The notes: a model not told the origin generated them from the sequence alone. A DNA stretch of 64,000 nucleotides from Dyadobacter sp. UC 10 (GCF_008369915.1 NZ_VSRN01000001.1:1892001-1956000), one strand, 5' to 3'; positions 42,642-52,302 are shown, counted from the first letter of the stretch. Translations and numbers: made by a program.

Positions 42642-43262
42642 CTACCTGTATTTCCGGCTGATAAGCGCGTGTCGGCTATTTACCTGTAGCTTTTCATAGA
42701 TGTTCTTAATGTGGTATTTGACGGTTTCCAGCGAGATAGCCAGCCGGATAGCCACTTCCTTGTTGGTAAGTCCCTCTTCTATGGCGGCAACAATCTGCGC
42801 TTCCCGGGGCGTCAGGTTTTCAGCCAACTGCCCTGTATTTTTTGGATTGAAATACTCCACAACCATTCTGGCAATGCCTGGTGACATGGGGGCGCCACCT
42901 TCATACGAAGACAAGACCGACTCTTTGATCTTCGACAGCGGGGTTTGTTTTAACAAATAGCCCGAAGCTCCGTTGCACAACGCCTGGAAAACCCGGTTGG
43001 CGTCATCATAAACGGTTAGCATCAGGACCTGGCATTTGGGTGCCCGTCGTTTAATGCGGGATATCCCTTTAATGCCCGACTCACCGGGCAGGCCGATGTC
43101 GGAAAGAACGATATCAAGGTGCACGGTATCGATCCACCGCTCAAAAAATGCTTCCACCGAAGATGCGGACAATAACACTGAAATACCAGGCTGGCTGCTG
43201 AAATACTGATCCAGCATGCTCCTGATTTGATCGTCGTCTTCAATAATGCCAAGGCGTATCAT
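42642..43262 (-). CDS. NarL/LuxR-family response regulator
   Basis: A 206-aa protein. The receiver domain has the acidic pair 'IIEDDD', phospho-acceptor Asp55 ('VLSDIGLPG'), 'LMLTVYDD' and Lys in 'GYLLKQ'. The C-terminal LuxR helix-turn-helix reads 'LTPREAQIVAAIEEGLTNKEVAIRLAISLETVKYHIKNIYEKLQVNSR'. All functional residues are present. It follows the sensor kinase gene by 30 bases on the same strand and is its evident partner. Confidence 0.95.
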   Translation of the reverse strand: MIRLGIIEDDDQIRSMLDQYFSSQPGISVLLSASSVEAFFERWIDTVHLDIVLSDIGLPGESGIKGISRIKRRAPKCQVLMLTVYDDANRVFQALCNGASGYLLKQTPLSKIKESVLSSYEGGAPMSPGIARMVVEYFNPKNTGQLAENLTPREAQIVAAIEEGLTNKEVAIRLAISLETVKYHIKNIYEKLQVNSRHALISRKYR

Positions 43263-43292
43263 GATACAAAGTTATAGTATGCTTAGGTCGGT

Positions 43293-46280
43293 TTATATCC
43301 CTCTCTTGGGTGGTAGCTCAAACATAACCTGGAACATACCATCATCCTCTGTAAGGAGAAGTTTGCCGCCGACCTTCGCTGCCCGTTGCTCCATGTTCTC
43401 CCGGCCGCGCCCACCCTGACGGTAATCTACCTCAGTTTGATTACCGGTATAACGGTTGGCAATAATCAGTCTGATGACCGAATCTATATGAAGGGAAATA
43501 AATATTTTTGAGCCGTCTCCATATTTGATGGCATTGGTGAGAGATTCCTTAAAAATGAGAAACAAATTCTGGCGTACAGCCTGAGAAACTTTGGCCGATT
43601 CTATATTACCAAACTCTTCAAACCGGTAACTAAAGTCAATTTCCTCACGGAGCCGATACGCGTAGTCTTTCATGCGAATAACCAGGTCTTTCATCGTATC
43701 GAACCTCGAATCGATAGACCAGACCATATCGCTCATGGTCAGCAGCGCGTGTTTGCTTGTGTCGGCTATCAGTTGCAGTTGTTTATCCTCCTTATCCCCC
43801 AATCCCTGCGTAGCCGACAGGGTAGCGGCCTGCAAAAAGATACGGGTCAACGAGCTGCCCACCTCATCATGGAGATCTGCTGCAATGCGGTTGCGGATGT
43901 CCTGCTCGCGACGGATTTTCTCCAAACGGCTCCGGTACCATAGCAGTACCAGGCTCATTGCCGACAGAACGATCAGGCTCTTAAACCACCAGGTTTCGTA
44001 ATAATAAGGGCGTTTGACGATGGTAAACTCCTTTTGCCGGCCTTCCGTGCCTGTGCTCCGGGTGTCTAACCGGATGTGGTAGTCTCCCGGTGATGGCCCG
44101 ATGAGAGAAATAAACTGCCCCCGCCTCAGTTCTTCCCACTCCCCTGCATTAAGTGCATATTTTACCCTTCCATCGGCGCGGTAATTTTGTGGTGTGCCGA
44201 CATACAATCCAGTGAGGCTTTGCCCGGGATTGAGCACCAAAGTCCGCTCACCGCAATAGGGCCAGGTATAGTCCGCTTTCTTCTCGCCGGAATTCCTTGT
44301 CGAGGTATATATTTCAGTTACGTAACTCTCCAGTTGATTCCCGGTTTCGAACCAACGTTGGGTCATATCCAGCACCGTGTAACCCATCAGGCCGCCGATG
44401 TACAGGCGTTTTTTGGAAGCGTCCCAAAACGAAGCCCCGGAGTTGAATTCGGTTTGATTCAACCCTTCTGCCGTACCGATACGCCGGATCTGGTGCCCTT
44501 TGATCAGGTTCAATCCGTCCGCGGTACCAGCAACCAGCGTTCCTTCGGCATACTCCAGGCTGTAAACGAGGTTATTGCTGAGTCTTTCTGTTGCTGTTGT
44601 GAATGCCTGCAAAGTGCGCCCCTGTCCGTCAATAGCCACCAGGCCTTTTCCCTGAGTAGCCAGCCACAGCGTATCGCCTACGACCAGCGATTTATAAACT
44701 CCCAGATTGCCCGATTGAGGGTATCTTTTGGTTAAAGTTTGGTGGTCAATCTCGAAAAGCCCAAGATTGGTACTTAACAGGACCCTGCCTCCGTCGGCCA
44801 ACCGGATATGCCGCACCTGAAGATCAGAAACCTGCGTACCGTTGACGGATGCTTCAAACCTGCTCAGGACAAAAGTTTTCTTGTCCAGCAACCAGAGACC
44901 ATTGGTACCACCTATGAGGAAATCAGTATCTGTTTGGGCCAAACTAAACACATAACCAGGCAGGTTGAACGCATGCAAGTTTTTAGCATCCGCAGAGAGT
45001 GTATATTTCAGGTCGGTTATTTTGCGCTTCCGCCGGTCGAATATTTTAAGAAAACCTCCCTCTGTACCGATCAGCAAATCGTTATCGTTCATCGGGAGCA
45101 TTACGTAGGCATGCCGAAGCCCCTGAAAAGTATAGGTTCGCCCGTCGGATTCAATGTAGCCAGCCCCGTTATAGGTACCATAAAAAATAGCTCCGTCCGG
45201 ATAAGCGTAGATACCCCTCGTGCTTTTGTTCGCACCTGGGTTGACCGGGTTCAAATGTGACAACCCTTTGGTTTTGGGATAAACTACGAAAATACCTTCC
45301 TCATTCCCCAACAATACTTCATTACCCACAATGTTAACCGATGCCGTTCGAAAACGGTGTACCGACGGGATCGCCAGCCGCTGCAATACACGAAGGTTTG
45401 TATCGAGTATGCACGCCGACTCTTCATCCGCATACACATGGATGCGTCCTCCCTGTTGCAGTACATTGAATTTGTCAGGGGATATCATAAAACCATCCAT
45501 AACTACTTTATCCAAACGATCTGCACCTTGAAACCGGAAGGCTCCCTGTTCATAAACATCCAGAATCAGGCCATTTTGCTGCGCGATCAGACTCATAATC
45601 ACATTGCTGACACCGTATAATGCGTGATACTCGATCCGGTATCCCCGTTGAGGGTCGATTGAAAATAAAGTGCCTACGGTTGTGCCCACCCAATATTTGC
45701 CTTTCCACCACGTTGCGCTCCTGGGGAGGACTTTATTGTTGTTGGCACCGACACCGAGTCCATACAATCCATCAATCCGGGTGCACCGATCCCCTTCCAG
45801 AAGCAGGAGATGGCCATTTTCGTAGGCGACCATGACAGCCGAATCCGATACTTTTTTGACCCAGTATACCGTACGATCCCTGACAGGCGGTAGTAGCGTC
45901 GAATCCACCGGATGTACTTTCCAGGTTTTAAGATCGAGGTAACTCAGACTGGTGTTCCCCACCATCCAAAGCCGGTTTCGATGATCGACGATGATACGTT
46001 GCGGTATATCATCCATGGGCCGCTGGTCTGCAATGGTTTTTAAAATATCAAGTGATCGATAACCGTCATACCTATATATCTCGCCGTTGGTCAGAAACCA
46101 GATGAAGCCCAGGCTGTCTCTTGTCACGTCTTTAATCAAAACTTCCTCGCGGTCAGGAAATAACTTCAGTTTTGCAATAGCATAATCCTGGGCGGCAGCT
46201 GGTTTGGGCCACGAAGCCAGCCAGGCCGCAAATACCAGGTTAATAATCCAATGCATTTTTAAGTAGCGCGAAGAGATCAT
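43293..46280 (-). CDS. Reg_prop-type sensor histidine kinase (HisKA_3)
   Basis: 995 aa. The signal peptide ends near 'PAAAQ'. A periplasmic sensor of about 730 residues with propeller-type repeats ('DSLGFIWFLTNGEIYRYDG', 'DHRNRLWMVGNTSLSYLD') is followed by a Y_Y_Y-like strand region. One membrane segment lies near 765-785. The cytosolic HisKA_3 domain has the phospho-accepting histidine in 'AADLHDEVGSSLTRI' (about 805). The HATPase N box 'ESLTNAIKYGDG' and a G box 'GGRGRENMEQRAAKVGG' complete it. It signals to the NarL-type regulator encoded just downstream. Such systems often sense polysaccharides or envelope cues. Confidence 0.95.
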   Translation of the reverse strand: MISSRYLKMHWIINLVFAAWLASWPKPAAAQDYAIAKLKLFPDREEVLIKDVTRDSLGFIWFLTNGEIYRYDGYRSLDILKTIADQRPMDDIPQRIIVDHRNRLWMVGNTSLSYLDLKTWKVHPVDSTLLPPVRDRTVYWVKKVSDSAVMVAYENGHLLLLEGDRCTRIDGLYGLGVGANNNKVLPRSATWWKGKYWVGTTVGTLFSIDPQRGYRIEYHALYGVSNVIMSLIAQQNGLILDVYEQGAFRFQGADRLDKVVMDGFMISPDKFNVLQQGGRIHVYADEESACILDTNLRVLQRLAIPSVHRFRTASVNIVGNEVLLGNEEGIFVVYPKTKGLSHLNPVNPGANKSTRGIYAYPDGAIFYGTYNGAGYIESDGRTYTFQGLRHAYVMLPMNDNDLLIGTEGGFLKIFDRRKRKITDLKYTLSADAKNLHAFNLPGYVFSLAQTDTDFLIGGTNGLWLLDKKTFVLSRFEASVNGTQVSDLQVRHIRLADGGRVLLSTNLGLFEIDHQTLTKRYPQSGNLGVYKSLVVGDTLWLATQGKGLVAIDGQGRTLQAFTTATERLSNNLVYSLEYAEGTLVAGTADGLNLIKGHQIRRIGTAEGLNQTEFNSGASFWDASKKRLYIGGLMGYTVLDMTQRWFETGNQLESYVTEIYTSTRNSGEKKADYTWPYCGERTLVLNPGQSLTGLYVGTPQNYRADGRVKYALNAGEWEELRRGQFISLIGPSPGDYHIRLDTRSTGTEGRQKEFTIVKRPYYYETWWFKSLIVLSAMSLVLLWYRSRLEKIRREQDIRNRIAADLHDEVGSSLTRIFLQAATLSATQGLGDKEDKQLQLIADTSKHALLTMSDMVWSIDSRFDTMKDLVIRMKDYAYRLREEIDFSYRFEEFGNIESAKVSQAVRQNLFLIFKESLTNAIKYGDGSKIFISLHIDSVIRLIIANRYTGNQTEVDYRQGGRGRENMEQRAAKVGGKLLLTEDDGMFQVMFELPPKRGI

Positions 46281-47108
46281 CCGTTTCTAATCATCGGTTA
46301 TTTTCGAAATAAAAGCCAGGAAGATTCTGCAATTATAGATTTAATACTACATGTTTCTAAATTATAGGAGAGATCTTTTGGAACATGACCGACGACGAGC
46401 CTGGTTAAGGGGGCATTTTGCTGGCGGCATACACGGTTTGCCCATCGGAGACTGACGCTCCACCCTGATTTTGAGTTGAGCTTACATATCCCTGCGTATG
46501 CGTCAATGTTATCGTTGTGAATAGAGATGTAGCATGGATTACAAAAAACCACCCGCAGAATTAATACCATCTGCGCTCTGAGAATATGTAGATGTAAATG
46601 TGCTATCACTAAGTGAAACTGTTTTTAATTGACTGCTTCGCAAGAGGGGTTTTTCATTGTTTTAATAGTACTGAGACGATACTGCATGTCCATTTTTATG
46701 CATGCACTTTAAATAGTGGGACAAAATATTTCATCGAACAGTATCAAAGTCAATACACCTCAATTGAACTACCCATCCTAATAAATATGAAGTAGATTGA
46801 CCAGGTTGATTCTCAGTAATTCAGCACTCAAAATTGAGGCCATATAGCCAAAGACCTATCAGGATCTCACCTGCTGAATTGTAGTATCTATATGATATAC
46901 CATATACTTGAACTACGCACGAATTTCCGGCCATGGGGAGACCAAATATTAACTACACAAATAGGTTAAAAACTACACGAAGACCGAAAAATAATGGAAA
47001 TCGCAAACGCGATTATTAACCTACATTGCCCTGCCATAGTTATCGATCTATACTTAAATGGTCGGACTGCAATTCCTTATCAAATACTCATGCAAAACAA
47101 TTTAACAC
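46281..47108. other. Long intergenic region, no gene seen
   Basis: 828 bases between divergent genes. The frames present have poor protein-like composition. A direct repeat AACTACAC (46950 and 46970 area) occurs in the stretch before the DUF937-OmpA gene. The promoters of the sensor kinase and of the OmpA-type gene must lie here, but no convincing -33/-7 pair stands out. Confidence 0.5.
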
Positions 47109-48374
47109 ATGGAAATTCTTGAAATTGCCAAAGAGTTCTTTACCAAGTCTGTTATCGAAAAAATCGCCGATAAAATCGGAGAAGATGTGCCGGTCGTGCA
47201 AACGGCGATGAATGCAATCCTGCCTTCTGTTTTGGGGGGAATTATGGAAAAAGGATCTACCGCCAACGGTATCGAGCAGCTCATTTCAATATTTAATAAG
47301 AATGATGAGGAATCCATGCTCAAAACATTTTCTAAAGGTGCGGGTGAGACGAAACAATTGGATAATTTGATCTACTCCGGATTCACAATGCTGCAATCTA
47401 TATTTGGAAAAAAGATAGAAAAAGTAGAGGATGTTGTTTCCGAAGAGAGTGGGATCAGTAAGATGGGAGCTTCCGTTCTTCTGAACATTGCCGCACCCGT
47501 TTTGATGAGCTTGATTGGGAAGCAATTTAAAACTTCAGGAATGGGTAATTCCGGCCTGGTCAATCTTTTGATGAGCCAGAAAGATGCTGTGAAAGCTTCC
47601 TTGCCTGCCGGGTTATTGACGTTCTCCAATTTTTCCGGTTTGGGTGATTATCGGGGAGCCGGCACTTCGTCTGGCAAGCACGTCCAGCAGGTCGATTATA
47701 ACGAGAAGAGCGATCAAAGTGGAATGCCTGGCTGGCTTCCATGGCTGGCAGGAGCTTTGTTATTGATTGCTGGTATCTGGATGTTTAAAACTTGTGAGGA
47801 TAAGAAAAAATCGACCCTGGCAACTACCCACGTCGAGATGGATTCACTTGCAGGCGGCATTTCGGAAATAGCCGATTCGGTGGCTAGTAAAGTAGGAACC
47901 GGCATAGATGCATTAGGTGATTTCTTTAAAAGAAAATTACCTAATGGTATTGAACTGGATATCCCGGAACTGGGTGTGGAAAATAAGCTTATTAAATTCA
48001 TTGAAGATCCTTCAACACCTGTCGATGTGACCACCTGGTTTAATTTTGACAGGATCAATTTTGAAACCGGCAGCGCGAAGCTGAGTAGTGAGTCAATGGA
48101 GCAGACTGCAAATATTGCGGAAATCCTCAAAGCGTTTCCAAATGTGTCAGTGAAAATTGGCGGCTACACAGACAATACAGGCGATGACCTAATTAACCAG
48201 AAATTATCACAAAGCCGGGCCGAGCAGGTAAAGGATGCAATTGTTTCCCAGGGTGTGAAGGCGGAACGGGTGGAGGCAGAAGGTTATGGAAAAGAACATC
48301 CCGTAGCTACCAATGATACGGAGGAGGGAAGGGCCCAAAACCGCAGGATTGCAATCAGGGTTGTTAAAAAATAA
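47109..48374 (+). CDS. DUF937-OmpA fusion membrane protein
   Basis: 421 aa. Residues about 1-170 are a DUF937 domain ('AMNAILPSVLGGIMEKGS', 'APVLMSLIGKQFK' and 'LMSQKDAVKASLPAGL'). One membrane segment follows near 205-225 ('WLPWLAGALLLIAGIWMF'). The C-terminal 115 residues are an OmpA domain ('INFETGSAKLSSES … GGYTDNTGDDLINQKLSQSRAEQV … GRAQNRRIAIRVV') that would bind peptidoglycan. There is no signal peptide, so DUF937 is probably cytosolic and OmpA periplasmic. A separate DUF937-like gene lies at 53.6 kb. Confidence 0.88.
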   Translation: MEILEIAKEFFTKSVIEKIADKIGEDVPVVQTAMNAILPSVLGGIMEKGSTANGIEQLISIFNKNDEESMLKTFSKGAGETKQLDNLIYSGFTMLQSIFGKKIEKVEDVVSEESGISKMGASVLLNIAAPVLMSLIGKQFKTSGMGNSGLVNLLMSQKDAVKASLPAGLLTFSNFSGLGDYRGAGTSSGKHVQQVDYNEKSDQSGMPGWLPWLAGALLLIAGIWMFKTCEDKKKSTLATTHVEMDSLAGGISEIADSVASKVGTGIDALGDFFKRKLPNGIELDIPELGVENKLIKFIEDPSTPVDVTTWFNFDRINFETGSAKLSSESMEQTANIAEILKAFPNVSVKIGGYTDNTGDDLINQKLSQSRAEQVKDAIVSQGVKAERVEAEGYGKEHPVATNDTEEGRAQNRRIAIRVVKK

Positions 48375-48385
48375 TATGAAGAATG

Positions 48386-48430
48386 AATAAGAAATGGAGC
48401 CCCGTTAAACGTGAGCTCCATTTCTTATTT
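48386..48430 (+). terminator. Terminator of the DUF937-OmpA gene
   Basis: AATAAGAAATGGAGC / GCTCCATTTCTTATT, a 15-bp perfect stem with a 14-base loop, 12 bases after the stop. The T content sits in the right arm (TTTCTTATTT). Confidence 0.75.
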
Positions 48431-48658
48431 AATATGCAGATTTTATGTGTTCGTCAGCAAAGATCAGCATCGAAAATTTAAGCGAATACGCTGCATATTC
48501 GATTAAAAATAATTACGACCAGAAGCCAAAATAGCAAACCGAATATGATTGTTAATACCGCTGTCCAGAGAAATGGAAACTTTCGGGCTTTTGAAGAATA
48601 GAGCAGCGGGTTCCTTTTCATAATAGAAACGATATCGTGAACAATTTCTCCTCACCGT

Positions 48659-49105
48659 TCAGGCAGTTAAAACAGGGCCTTCCGCCAGCGTCCGGATATG
48701 TAAATCCGGTGATAGGTAATACTTATTGTTCAGCACCCGTTCGATACATTTCACAAATTCGTTTTCGGTACTTTTTTTCAATAAATATCCCCTGGCGCCG
48801 AATTGAAAATAGGAAACGGTACTACCGATAGAATAGGTTTCTTCAAAAACAATAACTGGTACGAGCTTAAAATGCTCCCGACATGCAAGGACTGTTTGTG
48901 CAGATTGCCCGGTTCGAAAATGATTTCTACCTGAATCGTTAGTACCTAATATGATCAAGTCTGGTACAATGCCGTTGAGCTGCAGCAGCAATTCTTCGAG
49001 GTTACTGGCAGAAAATAGTTGAATGGGCGAAAAATGCCTGTTCAACAAAATACTAACTCCTTTTATTGTTATTGGGGAACTCTCTATGACGCAAACCGTT
49101 AACAT
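48659..49105 (-). CDS. Stand-alone pseudo-receiver domain protein
   Basis: 148 aa with the fold pattern of a response-regulator receiver ('MLTVCVIESSPITIKGVSILL', 'LIILGTNDSG', 'GARGYLLKKS'). The acidic pair is replaced by E-S and the phospho-acceptor position by Gly54 (DLIILG). The switch lysine is kept. The protein ends right after the receiver, without a DNA-binding domain. It is clearly paralogous to the protein at 49428-50057. It cannot be phosphorylated in the usual way; a binding or decoy role is possible. Confidence 0.7.
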   Translation of the reverse strand: MLTVCVIESSPITIKGVSILLNRHFSPIQLFSASNLEELLLQLNGIVPDLIILGTNDSGRNHFRTGQSAQTVLACREHFKLVPVIVFEETYSIGSTVSYFQFGARGYLLKKSTENEFVKCIERVLNNKYYLSPDLHIRTLAEGPVLTA

Positions 49106-49302
49106 TTGGCAGGCATTTGGTGAATAAATTTGGTCTAACTGCTTGTTGACACAGTTGTAAAATTAACTTTGATAAAAATAACAGGTTATAAAAAATCCAA
49201 GCATTTTTCAGATAATTCAATGATAGGTATAGTGCAAAATCTACACAGGAATAGATTTAAAAATCGAGATCCGATTCGTATACTGAGCTTAGCATTTATG
49301 AT

Positions 49303-49440
49303 AGAATTCTTGTTGCCGATGACCATCCCCTAATGCGCGAAGGGGCCCGACATGCATTGAATAGTTTTATCGCAGATATCAGTATTGTCGGCTGTCTATA
49401 CCAAATTGATCATCATCAGTCTTACAATTACTTCAGGTTC
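49303..49440 (+). pseudogene. Truncated N-terminus of a NarL-type response regulator
   Basis: The plus strand reads ILVADDHPLMREGARHALN… followed by IADISIVG, the classic start of a receiver domain with an intact D-D pair. There is no start codon in frame upstream, and similarity ends after about 45 residues, where the sequence runs into the convergent regulator gene. It is a relic of a third regulator at this locus. The remainder of the 322-base gap is otherwise empty. Confidence 0.55.
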
Positions 49441-50057
49441 AATATTCCCCTGAGTTCAGACAGTGATTGGATCATTAGTTTTTTAAAAATCACACGCTTG
49501 ATAGAACTTACTGACGACGGTTTACAATCAAGAATGCCGGCAATTACTGTATTCTTCTGGCCTTGACTCAGATAAACTGCAAGCTCAAATTCATAGCTTG
49601 TCAATTTTCTAATTTTTCTTATCGGACTATCCGTCCTGAGTAGTAACGGCTGCACAAAGTCGTCAAGCAATTCGGGGCTCAGGAAAGGTTTGCCGCCAAT
49701 GATGGATTCTATACACGTAATCAACTGATGCTCACTATGCTGCTTCAAAAGATACCCGTCTATACCGACCATAAAATAACTAAAAATCATTTCCTGGACT
49801 AAATCATAGTCATATACAACAATCTTTGCTGTTGGAAATGCCTTTTTACACTTCCTTACTGATATAAGACGGTTTTCTTTGGCATTTTCGCTGATACCCA
49901 AAATAACAACAAACGGCAGATCCGCTTGCTGCATTTGCGGAAATTCTTCAAGACTACGGGATTGAAAAAGCCTGGCATCTTCATAATGTGTATTTAGCAA
50001 GACCGATAAGCCGGTCCTCATAATTGGGAAGGGATCAATTATTCCAATTGTTAACAT
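49428..50057 (-). CDS. LuxR-type regulator with degenerate receiver
   Basis: 209 aa. The N-terminal receiver-like domain (MLTIGIIDPFPIMRTGLSVLL) lacks the phospho-acceptor: Gly54 in 'VVILGISEN'. The acidic pair is reduced to a single Asp. The C-terminal helix-turn-helix is LuxR-like but divergent ('KLTSYEFELAVYLSQGQKNTVIAGILDCKPSSVSSIKRVIFKKLMIQS'). It is paralogous to 48659-49105, aligning along the first 125 residues. It probably acts independently of phosphorylation. Confidence 0.75.
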   Translation of the reverse strand: MLTIGIIDPFPIMRTGLSVLLNTHYEDARLFQSRSLEEFPQMQQADLPFVVILGISENAKENRLISVRKCKKAFPTAKIVVYDYDLVQEMIFSYFMVGIDGYLLKQHSEHQLITCIESIIGGKPFLSPELLDDFVQPLLLRTDSPIRKIRKLTSYEFELAVYLSQGQKNTVIAGILDCKPSSVSSIKRVIFKKLMIQSLSELRGILNLK

Positions 50058-50226
50058 AACTATCGGTAGGTACTACCTTTTTTAAATTGGTACGAGTTAA
50101 GGGCCCCGATTTGCTTGAGGTGAGCTTAAACCATGCAAAAGTAGTTATGTGTTTATAGGTACAATGTCAGTCTGAATGCGAAGCCGAGAAGATATAATAA
50201 GACACTTGTAGTTCCTTTACTACATA

Positions 50227-50436
50227 CTATATACGTGCACTGATTTTATCCTCCTCTTTTAATATGAAAATCTTTTTCTTTCCATTCTTACGGCCAAATA
50301 CACCCGTCAGACTGGGGACCTGCTTCTTTATTAGCCTGAAAGGTTGATATACGTCATTAGTATATTTTCGACACCTGTCAATTAAATGTTTTGCCAGGTT
50401 TGGGATTCGACTACTGATGAAAGTCTTCATTAACAA
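50227..50436 (-). CDS. Small basic protein, 69 aa (doubtful)
   Basis: A frame of 69 codons starts MLMKTFISSRIPNLAKHLI and ends in a lysine-rich tail (GRKNGKKKIFILKEEDK). It lies alone in a 599-base gap. Composition is protein-like, but there is no family, no promoter evidence and no coupled neighbour. The rest of the gap (50058-50226, 50437-50656) holds nothing I can name. Confidence 0.25.
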   Translation of the reverse strand: MLMKTFISSRIPNLAKHLIDRCRKYTNDVYQPFRLIKKQVPSLTGVFGRKNGKKKIFILKEEDKISARI

Positions 50437-50656
50437 TAATTTCGCGGCATTCCGGCATGGGCTATCCCGGGTACGTATCTGAGTATCCTGCCGATATATA
50501 CAAACAAATATCGCGACTTGCTGAAACGGTCACTACCTGAGGTACGGGCATTAAAATTCGCTCTCCCGAAATACAGAAGAGCGAACGATTAATTTCCAGT
50601 TGTTGATCTTATTCAGCCAGGATTATATCCCGGTTCATACTCAAATTTTCAGGCCT

Positions 50657-51484
50657 TTACTGCTTAAGTGCTACGCTTATTTCAGCTGGTTTCGGGGCCT
50701 GAATGCCATCTGCTGCGAATTGACGGCTGATTCCTTCGTGGACATTGTAATAAGTTGCCCAATAGTTTTCGCTGAGCGTCCATACTCGGACATCGAAGAA
50801 AATTGCGTTTTCGGTCAGTTTCGTTACCAGCACATCGTGCTCCGTACCCCTGAGCGCGGTAGGACAGGCATCAACGACCTTCTGAACCGAGTATCTTATA
50901 TTATCCGCCCCATTTTGTGACCCTGCGGCAAAGACCATATCCACGCGGATTTTGCCTTTCCCTGAAATGTTGACGATAGGAGATGTTGAAAGCGGACCGT
51001 TGGGTATAATGATGGTTTTATTATCAGGTGTCAGAAGCACTGTATTAAATATCTGGACGCCTTCTACAACGCCCGTAAAGCCCTGGGCGGCGATCAGGTC
51101 ACCGGTGCGGAAAGGCTTAAAGATCAGGAGCAGTACGCCGCCTGCGAAATTTGCCAGGCTACCCTGCAAAGCCAGGCCGACGGCCAGACCGGCTGCGCCA
51201 AGCACTGCCACAAATGACGAAGTTTCGATGCCAATGATCCCAGCGATACTTAATAGCAGCATTACGTTCAGCAGAACGCCTATCAGCGAATTCAGGAAAG
51301 GCTGTACCTGCGGGTCAACCTTTCTGTTGTCCATCGCCCTATGGATAACAGACGTCAGTTTGCCAATGACAATACGGCCAATTATGAAGACAACAACAGC
51401 AAGTAAAAGCTTTCCGCCATATTGTGTGATGGCCGCCATGCCCTGGGTTTTGATTAGCTCCCAATTGAAGTTTTCCTGGATCAT
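50657..51484 (-). CDS. Small-conductance mechanosensitive channel (MscS family)
   Basis: 275 aa. Three membrane segments occupy the first 115 residues. The pore-lining TM3 is 'GAAGLAVGLALQGSLANFAGGVLLLIFKPFRTGD' (G/A-rich, MscS signature), followed by the beta domain with 'VEGVQIFNTVLLTPDNKTIIIPNG' and an alpha/beta C-terminal domain. It releases solutes on osmotic downshock. It is a single gene on the minus strand. The length is that of the minimal MscS. Confidence 0.95.
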   Translation of the reverse strand: MIQENFNWELIKTQGMAAITQYGGKLLLAVVVFIIGRIVIGKLTSVIHRAMDNRKVDPQVQPFLNSLIGVLLNVMLLLSIAGIIGIETSSFVAVLGAAGLAVGLALQGSLANFAGGVLLLIFKPFRTGDLIAAQGFTGVVEGVQIFNTVLLTPDNKTIIIPNGPLSTSPIVNISGKGKIRVDMVFAAGSQNGADNIRYSVQKVVDACPTALRGTEHDVLVTKLTENAIFFDVRVWTLSENYWATYYNVHEGISRQFAADGIQAPKPAEISVALKQ

Positions 51485-51880
51485 AAAATCGTTTTGTAGA
51501 ATGTAAATCGATACTTAAAGTTGCTTTTCAGAATTAGAGACCAGTGATCTGCCCATTAAGGCAGCCGTTTTAAAATCAAGCCTCCTGGTAATGCCAGGAG
51601 GTTGACCACACTACACTCAACGTTCATGAAACTACCTTTTACTTTTATATGAAGATGATAATGTATGTAAAGTATGATGCAGGGCGCTTCCGATTTTGGC
51701 TACGATTGCCTTGCAACCACCGGGGAGTTATTGTGCTTTTGGTATTTTTAACGTTGATATAGTACAGCTTTGCTCTACACACCGTCGCCGGTTTCATAAA
51801 TGATTTTATCGACAACTTTCAATCAGGTATACTATATTTTTAAACAGTATTTTTTGGAATGTCACAAGGATAAATGGCGA

Positions 51881-51994
51881 TGTATTTCATTCATTTTTTA
51901 CGGTGACAAAACTAGGACGTCCGGCAGAAAGGGATTGTAAAAAAAAAGATGAAATCGCTGCGTTTCTGTACTAGTGTTATAGTTATTTTGCTAC
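51881..51994. repeat. Intergenic repeat copy B (114 bp, matches 42171-42284)
   Basis: Colinear and ungapped with copy A at about two thirds identity. It lies in a 584-base gap, 397 bases upstream of the MscS start. The rest of the gap shows no coding frame. Confidence 0.6.
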
Positions 51995-52068
51995 ACACGT
52001 TTAGGTTTACACGATAGGCTCATTTAGAAAAACGGAGGTAAAAAGGGTAATACGAATTAAAAAGTAAA

Positions 52069-52302
52069 TCAGGTAACAATGAAGTTGAAAGGGCCATTCG
52101 TATCCGGCGAATAGTTGGTAATTAAGGTTTTAAGATTTAGCAACGCCTCCTCTTCGGTTTGACCTTGGGCTATACATTGCGGGACTTGTCTTATTTGCGC
52201 GATAAATGCAAAATCTTCCTGACTGAACCAGGTGATGATATGGTATTGTGGATCCATTTCAAAGGAATTATGTATGCCTGAAAATTTAACCCTCCTCACC
52301 AC
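52069..52302 (-). CDS. HicB-like antitoxin-family protein (orphan)
   Basis: 77 aa; an internal Met (MDPQYHII, base 52257) is an alternative start. The sequence 'FSQEDFAFIAQIRQVPQCIAQGQTEEEALLNLKTLI' matches the HicB RNase-H-like fold. No HicA toxin frame is found on either side, and no C-terminal DNA-binding domain is present. It may be a solitary member with unknown role. Confidence 0.7.
   Translation of the reverse strand: MVRRVKFSGIHNSFEMDPQYHIITWFSQEDFAFIAQIRQVPQCIAQGQTEEEALLNLKTLITNYSPDTNGPFNFIVT

Noticed and set aside
46298-46609. 103-codon frame on the minus strand
   Set aside because: Composition is not protein-like (many Cys, His, Ser with no pattern), with no family resemblance and no promoter; treated as chance.
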